From: Alkalihalobacillus sp. LMS6
GTDB taxonomy: Bacteria > Bacillota > Bacilli > Bacillales > Bacillaceae_D
Reading direction: 5' to 3'
Length of the DNA stretch: 64,000 nt
Assembly (NCBI RefSeq): GCF_024362765.1
Contig: NZ_CP093302.1
Coordinates: 864,001 to 928,000, forward strand
The position numbers and the translations under genes were made by a program. Below, piece after piece: positions 1 through 8,528 of the stretch. The notes under the pieces are model-generated. The model worked only from the letters and a program-made list of their open reading frames with translations. It was not told the DNA's origin and did not search any database. Position 1 is the first letter of the stretch, and each line of letters opens with the position of its first letter.

Positions 1-197
1 ATGACTTTGGGTTATTAAAAATTACCGATGATGGGAAAGGATTTAATCAAAGTACCTCTCCTTATGGCTATGGATTACATAGTATGGAGGAGCGAGCGGA
101 AGAGATTGGCGGAACATTAAAAATGATTAGTGTTGAAGGTCAGGGGACGAGTATTGAAGTCAGAGTACCGGTTATAGAAGGGGGGCAACATGTGTGA
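1..197 (+). CDS. liaS: Sensor histidine kinase, C-terminal end (LiaS-like), partial
   Basis: Only the last 64 codons are present (reading frame starts at base 3). They form the end of a GHKL ATPase domain: a DDGKGF N/G1-type box, then GYGLHSMEERAEEIGG, the G2 box typical of NarL-family kinases (HisKA_3 type), and the usual GTSIEVRVP final strand. The stop overlaps the start of the response regulator by four bases (GTGA), so the two are translationally coupled as in liaRS/vraSR operons. In Bacillus LiaS senses cell-envelope stress and phosphorylates LiaR; that role is inferred from the partner's similarity to LiaR. Confidence 0.85.
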   Translation, partial: DFGLLKITDDGKGFNQSTSPYGYGLHSMEERAEEIGGTLKMISVEGQGTSIEVRVPVIEGGQHV

Positions 198-823
198 TTT
201 CTGTATTGCTTGTAGATGATCATGAAACGGTGCGGTTAGGGGTATCAGCGTTTTTATCTACGCAAGACGATCTTACGGTTGTGGGAGAAGCAAGTAATGG
301 CAAGGACGGAGTCAGCAAAGCGCTCTCATTAAAGCCGGATATCATATTAATGGATTTGGTGATGGATGGAATGAATGGCATTGAAGCGACAAGAGAGATT
401 CTATCGCAATGGAGAGATGCGAAAATCATTATCGTAACGAGCTTTCTTGATAATGAAAAGTTACGACCAGCTTTAGAAGCGGGCGCAAAGAGCTATGTAT
501 TAAAAACATCAACCGCCATGCAAATTGCTGATGCGATCAAGAAAACGGCTCAAGGCATGTCCGTCCTCGATGAAAAAGTTCAAACGCAAATGATCTCAGC
601 GTTTCAAACCGATGAACCGTTGCACCACACCCTTACAAATCGCGAAAAAGAAATTTTGAAATTGATGAGCGAAGGCAAGACCAATCAACAAATTGCCGAA
701 GCGCTCTTTATTACAATAAAAACGGTTAAAACCCATGTGTCGCATATTTTATCAAAATTAGATGTGGCTGATCGGACACAAGCAGTCGTATATGCGTATC
801 AGCAAGAGCTCTTTAAACAGTAG
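194..823 (+). CDS. liaR: NarL/LuxR-family response regulator, LiaR-like
   Basis: 209 residues. An N-terminal receiver domain (about 1-120) has the acidic pair after VLLV, the phospho-acceptor Asp in IILMDLVMDG, the switch Thr in VTSFLD and the Lys in YVLKTS. A C-terminal LuxR-type HTH (about 145-205) carries LTNREKEILKLMSEGKTNQQ and the recognition helix FITIKTVKTHVSHILSKL. As I recall B. subtilis LiaR, the match runs through most of the length, including SFLD and the LSKLDV.DRTQA end. The GTG start overlaps the kinase stop. LiaR controls the response to cell-wall antibiotics; the liaIH target genes are not in the window. The gene ends two bases before the convergent cutC stop. Confidence 0.88.
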   Translation: MISVLLVDDHETVRLGVSAFLSTQDDLTVVGEASNGKDGVSKALSLKPDIILMDLVMDGMNGIEATREILSQWRDAKIIIVTSFLDNEKLRPALEAGAKSYVLKTSTAMQIADAIKKTAQGMSVLDEKVQTQMISAFQTDEPLHHTLTNREKEILKLMSEGKTNQQIAEALFITIKTVKTHVSHILSKLDVADRTQAVVYAYQQELFKQ

Positions 824-825
824 TC

Positions 826-1455
826 TTACCATAAAATGCGCGTACCGTGGAGCTCCGTAGTTCCAGTAATCTTAGCAATGCTGGCTACATTTTTTGTTGT
901 GATACCACCACCTGGCATGATAATAATACGACCTTCTGCGTACTCGTTATATGCTTTTAGGCGGGGGATGTTATCGTCAATCGCTTGATGAGGACCATGA
1001 GTAAGGATGCGTTTAACGTGTAGCGAACTTAACTGATCAATTGCTTCAAACGGATCCTTGATAGCATCAAAGGCCATATGAAATGTGACCTTCCTAGGAT
1101 CGATGTTTGATAAGAATGTCTGCAAATGCGGAAGGTCTAGCTTATTGTCTTTTGTTAAGCAACCGAGCACAACTCCATCTACTCCTACTTCAGTGAAGGT
1201 CTTAATGGTTTGAGCCATTTCATGCACGTCTGCTTCACTATAGACAAAATCTCCTCCTCGTGGTCGAACCATTGCCATTACCTCAACACCAGTCCCTTTA
1301 CACATTTGAACAACTTTTTCGCACGTGTCTGTTGAGACTGTGGTGCCTCCTACATGAAGGTGATTACATAATTCAATGCGATCTGCTTTGTACGCAATCG
1401 CTTTCTGGACGAACAATTCATTCTCTAAACAAACCTCTTTCACGATTGATTTCAT
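826..1455 (-). CDS. cutC: CutC family protein (copper homeostasis protein CutC)
   Basis: 209 residues, cytoplasmic TIM-barrel protein. Family features are the EVCLEN start, RIELCNHLHVGGTT (family usual RIELC..L..GG.TPS), MVRPRGGDFVYS, a DGVVLGCLTKDN strand, FHMAFDA and the MPGGGIT phosphate-loop-like turn. The start follows GGAGG by seven bases. It is somewhat shorter than the 230-250 residues common in the family. CutC has been linked to copper tolerance, but its biochemical function is unsettled and many homologues show no copper phenotype, so the name is a family label. It is convergent with the response regulator, with no terminator in the 2-bp gap. Confidence 0.87.
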   Translation of the reverse strand: MKSIVKEVCLENELFVQKAIAYKADRIELCNHLHVGGTTVSTDTCEKVVQMCKGTGVEVMAMVRPRGGDFVYSEADVHEMAQTIKTFTEVGVDGVVLGCLTKDNKLDLPHLQTFLSNIDPRKVTFHMAFDAIKDPFEAIDQLSSLHVKRILTHGPHQAIDDNIPRLKAYNEYAEGRIIIMPGGGITTKNVASIAKITGTTELHGTRILW

Positions 1456-1538
1456 AATTTTTCCTCCAACTTCCTAAAAATACTCGCTTTGTTTACAGAA
1501 TACTTGTAAACTATAGAATAATTCAAGGGGGGAGCCAG

Positions 1539-2336
1539 ATGATACGTCAATTGCAAAAAGAAGATCAAGAGACATGTCTTACGTTTGTGAGGCAAAAGCC
1601 TGCCGAAAATCTTTTTATTATTGGAGACATTGAAGCGTTCGGTATGGAAACGGACTTCCAAAGAGTGTGGGGGCAGTTTAATGAGGCAAATGAGCTTGTT
1701 GCAGTGCTGTTAAACTATCATTCAAGTTATCTTCCTTATGCCGAGGGTGCATACGATGCTGAAGGGTTTGCGACCATTATAAACGCAGATCCGAACTTTA
1801 AAGCGATGTCAGGATTAAAAGATGTCACGACACAACTTGATTCATTTCTTAAGAAGCCAATGAAGAGAAAGCAGACGTATTATGCAAAATGTAGTGCAAT
1901 CAAAACAACCGTCCCACCAGCCATCAATGAAGTTCAACCAGCTCAACCTGAAGATGCGAAAGTATTGCTCGATTTGTTAAAACAAATTCCAGAATTCAGC
2001 CAGTCGATGGAGACATCTGTTGAGAAAAAGCAAAAAGATCTTCGTGGTGGGTTTTCCCGGTCTAGTATCGTACGTCACGGTGAAATCGTTGTGTCTGCTG
2101 CTTCAACTACAGCCGAAAATTCAAGTTCAGCGATGATTGTTGGGGTAGCAACGCTCCAAGACTTTAAACGAAATGGCTATGCGTCGGCATGTGTCTATGA
2201 CGTGTGTAGGCAGTTATTTTCAGAAGGAAAAGAAGCGTGTCTGTTTTACGACAACCCAAGTGCTGGAGTGATTTACAAAAATATCGGTTTTGAAGATATC
2301 GGCTTATGGATGATGTATAACGAAAAGGTTGATTAA
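1539..2336 (+). CDS. GNAT family N-acetyltransferase (two-lobed)
   Basis: 265 residues. The C-terminal half (about 130-265) has GNAT features: an acceptor strand, then IVGVATLQDFKRNGYAS as motif A (acetyl-CoA pyrophosphate loop R/Q-x-x-G-x-G/A in the form FKRNGYAS) and an end of the form ACLFYDNPSAGVIYKNIGFEDIG. The N-terminal half is a divergent lobe with FVRQKPAENLFIIGDIEAFG. The acceptor is unknown. Start: ATG after GGGGGAG. It is a single-gene unit followed by a hairpin terminator. One of five intact acetyltransferase genes in the window. Confidence 0.75.
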   Translation: MIRQLQKEDQETCLTFVRQKPAENLFIIGDIEAFGMETDFQRVWGQFNEANELVAVLLNYHSSYLPYAEGAYDAEGFATIINADPNFKAMSGLKDVTTQLDSFLKKPMKRKQTYYAKCSAIKTTVPPAINEVQPAQPEDAKVLLDLLKQIPEFSQSMETSVEKKQKDLRGGFSRSSIVRHGEIVVSAASTTAENSSSAMIVGVATLQDFKRNGYASACVYDVCRQLFSEGKEACLFYDNPSAGVIYKNIGFEDIGLWMMYNEKVD

Positions 2337-2376
2337 TTGGTTATTTTTTCGCTTAATCGATTTTTGCAGCAAAACA

Positions 2377-2408
2377 GGCTTGCCAACAAACATTGTTGCA
2401 AGCTTTTT
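2377..2408 (+). terminator. Intrinsic terminator after the GNAT gene
   Basis: GC-containing arms 2378-2389 and 2393-2403 (GCTTGCCAACAA against TTGTTGCAAGC, one bulge), followed by TTTTT. It separates the acetyltransferase from tagGH. Confidence 0.7.
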
Positions 2409-2533
2409 AAATTGTCAACGAACGTTAATAATGTTAAATGGCGATTTGATGAAGGAAGTGATATGATAGACAGGTGCAAAAAATGACGTGCACATGAATG
2501 AATGTATTTTTGAACGAATAAGGAGTACGGGTA

Positions 2534-3337
2534 ATGAAAGCCTTATTACAATTGCTTAAAGAGCAATACGAAAATAAGCACTTAATTTGGAGGCTTGCAG
2601 CATTTGAACAAAAAAGTAAGTTTCAACTCCATTACTTAGGCGCTTTTTGGCAGTTATTTAGTCCGCTGATGCAAGTCGTGGTCTTTTTTGTTATTTTTGG
2701 GCTTGGTATTAGACAAGGACAAGATGTTGGCGATACACCGTTTTTTGTGTACTTACTTTGTGGATTAATTCCGTGGTTTTTTATAAGCCCGACCGTCCTT
2801 CAAGGATCAAACAGTATTCATAAAAAAATTAAAATGGTTTCAAAAATGAAATTCCCAGTAAGCGTACTACCTGCTATAACGATTGCAGGAAATTCAATTA
2901 GCTTTTTTGTTATGTTAGGAATTTTATGTGTGGTACTAGCCATATACTCTGTCTTTTCAGGCGTGTATTTATTGCAGCTACCGTATTATTTCCTATGCTT
3001 GTATGCTTTTCTTTATGTGTTTACGATCTTTAGTGCGACGCTCGCAACCGTTGTAAGAGACTATTATCAGTTTCTTGAAGCTGGGATGCGAATGATGTTC
3101 TTTTTAAGTCCAATTATTTGGGCACCAGATTCAATGGATGATCGCTTGCTTTCCTTTTTACAATTAAATCCGTTCTACTATATTTTAAACGGATTTCGAG
3201 ATTCCTTTATTGGAGGTACGTGGTTTTTTGAAAATATCACGTATATGATTTATTTCTGGGCATTAATCCTTTTAATTGGATTCCTTGGTGCAACGGTCTT
3301 TAAGAAATTTAAAAACAGCTTTGTTGATTATTTATAA
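2534..3337 (+). CDS. tagG: Wall teichoic acid export ABC permease TagG
   Basis: 267-residue ABC-2 type permease. About six membrane segments follow an N-terminal amphipathic stretch; the region QLHYLGAFWQLFSPLMQVVVFF is the typical start of the TagG/RfbA export family (YLGxxWxxLxP). It should sit in the membrane and, with TagH, flip undecaprenyl-linked wall teichoic acid to the outside. Start ATG lies eight bases after AGGAG. The next gene follows after 14 bases with its own AGGGG, so the pair forms one operon. The short N-terminus and length match B. subtilis TagG (about 275). Confidence 0.92.
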   Translation: MKALLQLLKEQYENKHLIWRLAAFEQKSKFQLHYLGAFWQLFSPLMQVVVFFVIFGLGIRQGQDVGDTPFFVYLLCGLIPWFFISPTVLQGSNSIHKKIKMVSKMKFPVSVLPAITIAGNSISFFVMLGILCVVLAIYSVFSGVYLLQLPYYFLCLYAFLYVFTIFSATLATVVRDYYQFLEAGMRMMFFLSPIIWAPDSMDDRLLSFLQLNPFYYILNGFRDSFIGGTWFFENITYMIYFWALILLIGFLGATVFKKFKNSFVDYL

Positions 3338-3351
3338 AGGGGATTTTGCGA

Positions 3352-4950
3352 ATGAATCCTAAGATGAAATTAGAAGGCGTCACAAAAAAATATACGCTTT
3401 TTACGAGCAATAGTGAGAAGTTAAAAGCGATGTTTTTGCCGAAGATGCAAAAAGAAAATCGTGACTTTTATGCATTAAAAGATATTTCCCTGGAAATTTA
3501 CGAAGGGGAGACAATCGGAATTGTTGGTATAAATGGTTCAGGGAAATCGACCATTTCGAATATATTAGCAGGCGTAATCCCACCTACAGAAGGGAACCTA
3601 GATGTTCAAGGCGAGACATCTTTAATTGCGATAAACGTTGGGTTAAATAACCAGTTAAATGGATACGAAAACATTGAACAAAAATGTTTGATGCACGGAT
3701 TTTCAAAAAAAGAAATCGATCAGCTTTTGCCATCGATTGAAGAGTTCGCCGATATTGGTGATTTTATGAACCAGCCGGTAAAGAACTATTCTTCAGGAAT
3801 GAAGTCTCGATTAGGATTTGCGATTTCCGCTCATACAAATCCAGATATTCTAATTGTTGATGAAGCTTTATCTGTCGGCGATAAAACATTCTATCAGAAG
3901 TGTAAAGATAAAATTGATGAGTTTAAAGCACAAAACAAAACGATTATCTTTATCAGTCATAACATTAAAGAAATCAAAAACATTTCAGATCGAGTGTTAT
4001 GGCTCCACAACGGTGAAACGCGTGCATTTGGCGATAAAACAAAAGTCGTAGAAGAGTACGAAGCGTACATTAATTGGTTTACGGCGTTATCAAAAGAAGA
4101 GCAGAAAGATCATAAAGAAGAATTGAAAATGCAGCGTTCAGTGGCAAACGTTGAAATGGTTGAAACTGAAACGTATGGACCGCGAGGAAAGAAAAAACAT
4201 GCGAAGCGTAAAGATCAAGAACAAAAAAAGCACTCAGTTTTATTTTTTAGTCAGTTAGTTGTTCTTGTTGCAGTGTTTGTCGTTGCGGCGTATCTATTAG
4301 CTGTACAGCCTCTTCTTTCAGCCGATGCTGAAGAAGAACAAGTGTCAACTGAAGAGGAAGTGGCTGTTTCAGAAACCTCTGGAGAAGACGACGATGACGG
4401 TTGGCTTGAGTATAGTGCTCCAGAACGTGCTGTAATTCAAGATGTGGATACGCCACTTTACACATCGAACGACAGCTCCACAGCAGTGATGACGCTTCCT
4501 TTTGGAACGGAAGTAGCGGTGACCGGTGAAAATGATGCGCAAACGGTTGTTCAAATTGAAAATGACGGGGACGACTTATTTATTGAAGCAGACGCGATTT
4601 TGTATGTTGATGAGGCTGAAAGAGTGAACCGTGAAGCGGTTGAAGCTGAATTATTGAACAGACATAACGTGTCTCTTACCGACATTGAAACAACGATGAA
4701 TCAACCATATGAAGAAGTAATGGGTGCGGCTTCGTTTGAAGCTGCCGATGAGTTTGGCTATGGCTACTATGCATATGTGAATGAAAATCTGTTAAAAATA
4801 GATCAGCAGAATGAATTAGCTGCCATTCTTCTCACCGCAAATGAAGAACCGTTAATAGAAGAAACACCCTTCTTCTATTTAGAAGAAGACGGAATCTATT
4901 TTTTGTGGAATGAAGAAAATGGTGTATTACTCGTAGCGGAAAATGAATAG
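3352..4950 (+). CDS. tagH: Teichoic acid export ATP-binding protein TagH with extracytoplasmic tail
   Basis: 532 residues from the ATG that follows AAAGGGG by nine bases; a TTG six bases upstream is in frame but badly spaced. Residues 1-245 are an ABC ATPase: Walker A GINGSGKST, signature YSSGMKSRLGFA, Walker B ILIVDEALSVGD, switch His in IFISHN. A basic linker (KKKHAKRK) leads to one membrane segment at about 295-320, then a very acidic outer region (EEEQ...GEDDDDGW) and a bacterial SH3-like stretch (about 360-430, TPLYTSNDSSTAVMTLPFG). This long tail is characteristic of Bacillus TagH (527 residues in B. subtilis). The acidity of the outer part suits an alkaline or saline habitat. Confidence 0.93.
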   Translation: MNPKMKLEGVTKKYTLFTSNSEKLKAMFLPKMQKENRDFYALKDISLEIYEGETIGIVGINGSGKSTISNILAGVIPPTEGNLDVQGETSLIAINVGLNNQLNGYENIEQKCLMHGFSKKEIDQLLPSIEEFADIGDFMNQPVKNYSSGMKSRLGFAISAHTNPDILIVDEALSVGDKTFYQKCKDKIDEFKAQNKTIIFISHNIKEIKNISDRVLWLHNGETRAFGDKTKVVEEYEAYINWFTALSKEEQKDHKEELKMQRSVANVEMVETETYGPRGKKKHAKRKDQEQKKHSVLFFSQLVVLVAVFVVAAYLLAVQPLLSADAEEEQVSTEEEVAVSETSGEDDDDGWLEYSAPERAVIQDVDTPLYTSNDSSTAVMTLPFGTEVAVTGENDAQTVVQIENDGDDLFIEADAILYVDEAERVNREAVEAELLNRHNVSLTDIETTMNQPYEEVMGAASFEAADEFGYGYYAYVNENLLKIDQQNELAAILLTANEEPLIEETPFFYLEEDGIYFLWNEENGVLLVAENE

Positions 4951-4967
4951 AAAAGAGCTGGTTAAGT

Positions 4968-6029
4968 TTGGATAAATCCTTTTTGTTTGAATTGCTAAAA
5001 ACTCCTTCCCCATCTGGACATGAAGAAGCCATTCAGCATAAATGGCTCTCATACATGAGCGAACACGTAAATAACCTCGATACAGATCTAGCGGGAAACG
5101 CGATTGCAACAATTAATCGGGAAGCGACGTTTAGTGTGTTGCTAGCAGGTCATTGTGATGAGATTGGATTTATCGTGAAAGCGATTGATGATTCAGGTTT
5201 TCTTTACGTTGAAGAATTAGGAAGGCTGAGTCCCTTACCAGCGCTCGGAATGGAGGTCACCATTCACGGGAAGCATGGAAACGTGCGAGGGGTCTTTGGA
5301 GCAAATGCACAGCATCATGGAGGTGCAAAAGCAGATTTAACAATGGATGACTTATTTATTGATTGCGGCGCACGCTCAGCAGAAGAGGTACAGCAATCTG
5401 TTGAAATTGGTGATCCAATAACGTATAACATTGAGCCTGCTGAACTTCTTAATGGATGTATCCATGGAAGAGGACTGGACAATCGCACTGGCGCGTTCAT
5501 CGTGGCAGAGGTTATGAAGCGTTTGTCTAAAGATTTACCTGAAGTATGTGTACATGGTGTAAGTACGGTTAATGAAGAAACGAACATGGGCGGCGCATAT
5601 TTTGCTGGTTCACGTTTAAAGCCTGACTTGGCGATTGCCCTTGACGTGACGTTTGCGACAGATTATCCGTCAGCTCAACTCGGAAAAGTTGGAGAAGTTA
5701 CACTTGCAGGTGGTCCTGTGCTGGCAAAAGGAGCCCCTATTAACAAAAAAGCAAATGAACGATTGCTACAAGCAGCAGAAAAATTGGGGATCTCTGTACA
5801 ATATGAATTGACCCCAAGAACGACAGGCACCGATGCTGATCAACTAAGATTAACAGGTGACGGCGTACCAATTGTTCTTGTTTCCCTCCCGCTTCGCTAC
5901 ATGCATGCACCTCGTGAAGTGGTGGCATTACAAGATATTGAGCAAGAGATTGACTTGCTCGTTACCTTTATAAAAGAGCTAAATACGAATGTTGATTTAC
6001 GTCCAACTAGTTGGAAGAAGCAGACATAA
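4968..6029 (+). CDS. M42 family metallopeptidase (glutamyl aminopeptidase-like)
   Basis: 353 residues; cytosolic di-zinc aminopeptidase of the YsdC/FrvX type. Visible motifs: PSPSGHE at the N-terminus, LLAGHCDEIGF (first His-x-Asp metal site), GRGLDNRTGAF (bridging Asp), STVNEETNMGG (catalytic and metal Glu), ALDVTFATDYP (metal Asp) and RYMHAPREVV near the end (metal His). All expected metal ligands are present. The start is a TTG 17 bases after the tagH stop, with a weak GAG-type site, so it may be co-transcribed with tagGH. Family members trim peptides; the preferred substrate is not predictable here. Confidence 0.87.
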   Translation: MDKSFLFELLKTPSPSGHEEAIQHKWLSYMSEHVNNLDTDLAGNAIATINREATFSVLLAGHCDEIGFIVKAIDDSGFLYVEELGRLSPLPALGMEVTIHGKHGNVRGVFGANAQHHGGAKADLTMDDLFIDCGARSAEEVQQSVEIGDPITYNIEPAELLNGCIHGRGLDNRTGAFIVAEVMKRLSKDLPEVCVHGVSTVNEETNMGGAYFAGSRLKPDLAIALDVTFATDYPSAQLGKVGEVTLAGGPVLAKGAPINKKANERLLQAAEKLGISVQYELTPRTTGTDADQLRLTGDGVPIVLVSLPLRYMHAPREVVALQDIEQEIDLLVTFIKELNTNVDLRPTSWKKQT

Positions 6030-6030
6030 T

Positions 6031-6065
6031 AAAAACATGGAGCGATGCTTATGCTCCGTGTTTTT
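6031..6065. terminator. Bidirectional terminator between convergent genes
   Basis: Arms AAAAACATGGAGC (6031-6043) and GCTCCGTGTTTTT (6053-6065) pair over 12 bp with one G-U pair and are bounded by A and T runs, so it can end both the M42 gene and the minus-strand gene whose stop lies at 6064. Confidence 0.8.
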
Positions 6066-7098
6066 ACTGTTTTATCCGAGGGTTTTGTGCAAGGATGTCT
6101 TCCGTATGTTTCCAAAAATGTTCGAGGTTGCTCATTGTTCCGTCTGCCAAGCCACGTAAATCCCTGCTTGCTTCAATCCCCATCTTTGCAAGAATCTCAT
6201 GAAAATAAGGCAGTCTTTCTTGATGAAGATGTGGGGCATCTTTCGCTAAAATGATCTGACATCGACAGAAAGTTGCAATGATCCAAAACAGGCTCTCGCG
6301 GTGCAGGTTCGCATGAATTAAAGCTTCACTCCCATCAATAGCGATCGGACGCCCAATTTTAGAAATATCGGAGGAAAAGAAAAAGGGCGTTTTCCCATGC
6401 TTGGCTGCTAAATCGAATGTGACGGTCAAGTGTTCCAAACTTGATTGTACAAATGATTGAGTGACTTCACTGACGCATAAATGGTCAAGCAATTGCTCAT
6501 AAACATCTGCTTTTTTATAGGAAGTTAAAACCTGTTTCACATCTACATACCGTTTCCGTACAGTCGGATTTTGCAAGTCTGCTGTTAAAAAGAGGTGTGT
6601 GAGCACGCCCGTAGGAAAGAGCCAATTCATTACCTGCTCATGGAAAGGGAGCGAGGTTGGAAGAGTTGTTAAACCGTCCCGTATTTTATGTTTCACCTGT
6701 AAACATCGTTGGTTGACCCACTTTAGCTGAGTAAAATCATCTACGACTTGCTTTTGTAATGGAAGCAGGGTTTTGTCTTTATCGGCAAGAATTTTCGTAT
6801 GTGCAAAGCTATAGCTTAAATGGTAATCGGTCAGAATCGTCCCTTTATCTTGGAAAAGATTATAGTCAAGATGCGTTACTTCTAGTAAACAATTTTTATA
6901 TGTGAATTTTCCTAATTTATAAGGAGGTACATTCGTTGAAACGACCATAATGTCAACATCGGATGACGATGGCCATGAAGAAGTGGGTGCCTGACCAATA
7001 ATGGAACCTGCTAGATAGGCACCTTTAAATCCTTGTTCATGAGACGCGATTTGTGTGACCCATTCGTTTGCTAGTTGAATCGCTTGTGTTGTATTCAA
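6064..7098 (-). CDS. Nucleotidyltransferase-fold protein of unknown function
   Basis: 344 residues. The N-terminal part carries a minimal nucleotidyltransferase motif: AYLAGSIIGQ (GS motif) followed by SSSDVDIMVV (the D-x-D metal pair), with a third acidic residue likely in LLEVTHLD. The rest is mostly helical with His/Cys-rich stretches (FCRCQIILAKDAPHLHQE). The layout recalls stand-alone nucleotidyltransferase proteins and, distantly, streptomycin adenylyltransferases, but there is nothing specific enough to claim resistance. Start: TTG seven bases after AAGGGGG. Target unknown. Confidence 0.65.
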   Translation of the reverse strand: MNTTQAIQLANEWVTQIASHEQGFKGAYLAGSIIGQAPTSSWPSSSDVDIMVVSTNVPPYKLGKFTYKNCLLEVTHLDYNLFQDKGTILTDYHLSYSFAHTKILADKDKTLLPLQKQVVDDFTQLKWVNQRCLQVKHKIRDGLTTLPTSLPFHEQVMNWLFPTGVLTHLFLTADLQNPTVRKRYVDVKQVLTSYKKADVYEQLLDHLCVSEVTQSFVQSSLEHLTVTFDLAAKHGKTPFFFSSDISKIGRPIAIDGSEALIHANLHRESLFWIIATFCRCQIILAKDAPHLHQERLPYFHEILAKMGIEASRDLRGLADGTMSNLEHFWKHTEDILAQNPRIKQ

Positions 7099-7184
7099 AA
7101 AGAGACCCCCTTTCGCACGGTTTAGCTAGATTCAACAAATTATGACGGGTTCCTGCTACAATGACAGAAAAAGGAGAATGCAAA

Positions 7185-7658
7185 TTGGATATTCGGTTTT
7201 TAAGAGAAAGCGATTTTGAACTAATTAATGGATCGATCAATGAATGGTGGGGAGGAAGACAAATGCAAGGGATGCTGCCACGTTTGTTCTTCACTTATTT
7301 CTCAAATACTAGTTATGTTGTGGAAGAAAACAAAGAATTAGTCGGGTTTCTCGTAGGGTTTCAGTCTCCTGCTGAACCTGAACGTGGCTATATCCATTTT
7401 GTCGGGGTTGCCCCTAACGCCCGCCGTGCTGGAATCGGTTCTTTTCTATATAAAACATTTTTTGAAAAAATGATGTCCCTTAAGGTGAGAGAAGTGTATG
7501 GCATTACATCGCCTGTGAATAAAAAGTCGATTGCCTACCATCAACAAATGGGCTTCTCAATTGTCAAAGGTACAAAAGAGATTGATGGAATCTCCGTCCA
7601 AGAGAATTATGATGGAGTAGGTGTCGATCGGGTTGTGTTTAAAAAGGATTTGTCGTAA
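7185..7658 (+). CDS. GNAT family N-acetyltransferase
   Basis: 157 residues from a TTG eight bases after AAGGAG; an upstream ATG at 7161 is in frame but lies before that ribosome binding site. Motif A is clear: IHFVGVAPNARRAGIGSFLYKTFFE (V-x-P-x-x-R-x-x-G-I-G), and motif B reads YGITSPVNKKSIAYHQQMGFSIV. The N-terminus IRFLRESDFELI is typical for the family. Acceptor unknown. It lies 15 bases before another acetyltransferase-like gene with its own AGGAGG, so the two probably form an operon. Confidence 0.85.
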   Translation: MDIRFLRESDFELINGSINEWWGGRQMQGMLPRLFFTYFSNTSYVVEENKELVGFLVGFQSPAEPERGYIHFVGVAPNARRAGIGSFLYKTFFEKMMSLKVREVYGITSPVNKKSIAYHQQMGFSIVKGTKEIDGISVQENYDGVGVDRVVFKKDLS

Positions 7659-7673
7659 CAGGAGGAAATCATC

Positions 7674-8336
7674 ATGGAAGAATTTCATTTTATCGAATTA
7701 AAAGCTCAACAGATTGAGGCATTCGAACGTTTACAACAACATGTCTACGACCAACTGGAGCACAAAGAACAACTGTCAACGTTAAGTCATGGTGAGATTC
7801 ACAACATTTTAGCGGGGAACGGCATGATTGTTGGTGTTTTTACTGAGAAACGTTTGATTGCTGCAAGGGCACTCCTTGTACCAGATGTCGATGAAGATGA
7901 GCATTTAGGGAAAGACGCTGGTCTATCAAGAGATCAATTAAAAGAAGTCATCTATCAAGAAATTTCTCTTGTTCATCCTGAATATAGGGGGCGACGGTTG
8001 CAACAGCAAATGGGGGAATGGTTAAATTGTAGACTGAAAAAAGAAGATCAGCCTTATCAATATGTATGTGCAACAGTTGCGCCAACAAACCTCCCTAGCA
8101 TGGTCGATAAACTGAAGCAAGGAATGGAGATTGTTGCACTTAAAGAGAAGTATGGAGGAAAGCTCCGCTATATTTTCATAAAAAACATAAAAAATCCGTC
8201 TTCATCGTTTTATGAAACGACCGTTGACGTCTGGCTAGACGATCATGAAAAACAAAAAGATCTGATTCGCCTTGGGTACAAAGGTGTCGCTCTTAAGAGA
8301 GAAAAGGATACATACAAAATCGTTTACAGGATGTAG
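7674..8336 (+). CDS. GNAT-like acetyltransferase
   Basis: 220 residues. A GNAT core is visible: the strand ending ISLVHPEYRGRRLQQQMGEWL is a good motif A (V-x-P-x-x-R-G-x-x-L-Q), and YVCATVAPTNLPSMVDKLKQGMEIV fits the motif B region with the substrate-side loop. The last 60 residues, with YIFIKNIKN and a charged end, are not typical of small GNATs. Start ATG follows AGGAGG. Co-directional with the GNAT gene 15 bases upstream and followed by a terminator. Substrate unknown. Confidence 0.7.
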   Translation: MEEFHFIELKAQQIEAFERLQQHVYDQLEHKEQLSTLSHGEIHNILAGNGMIVGVFTEKRLIAARALLVPDVDEDEHLGKDAGLSRDQLKEVIYQEISLVHPEYRGRRLQQQMGEWLNCRLKKEDQPYQYVCATVAPTNLPSMVDKLKQGMEIVALKEKYGGKLRYIFIKNIKNPSSSFYETTVDVWLDDHEKQKDLIRLGYKGVALKREKDTYKIVYRM

Positions 8337-8346
8337 AAAAGTGTCG

Positions 8347-8376
8347 AAAACAGCTGCTTTTTAGGGCTGTTTTTTT
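8347..8376 (+). terminator. Intrinsic terminator
   Basis: AAAACAGC (8347-8354) pairs with GCTGTTTT (8366-8373), followed by T residues to 8376; ends the acetyltransferase operon. Confidence 0.8.
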
Positions 8377-8465
8377 ATTATGGAAGGAATGGAAGAAAAA
8401 TGGGTAAACTTGGAATGAGGAATGTAAAACACAATGATGTACAAAAGATGTTCGATAAGTTGGGA

Positions 8466-8479
8466 TGAAAGCGCATACT
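8466..8479 (+). promoter_or_regulatory. cre-like site (CcpA) in front of the polyol operon
   Basis: TGAAAGCGCATACT matches 13 of 14 positions of the Bacillus cre consensus TGWAARCGYTWNCW. It lies about 50 bases upstream of the PRD regulator start and inside a plausible promoter (TTGGGA at 8459, TAATAA at about 8484), where CcpA binding would repress. Consistent with a carbon-catabolite-controlled polyol operon; binding itself is inferred. Confidence 0.55.
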
Positions 8480-8528
8480 TTCATAATAATATTGATGTTA
8501 CAATCAAATCAAGAAAGGAGGGATTGCA

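Noticed and set aside
6064-7098. Reading the nucleotidyltransferase-fold protein as an aminoglycoside resistance gene
   Set aside because: Only the generic GS...DxD motif is shared; nothing specific to ANT enzymes is visible.
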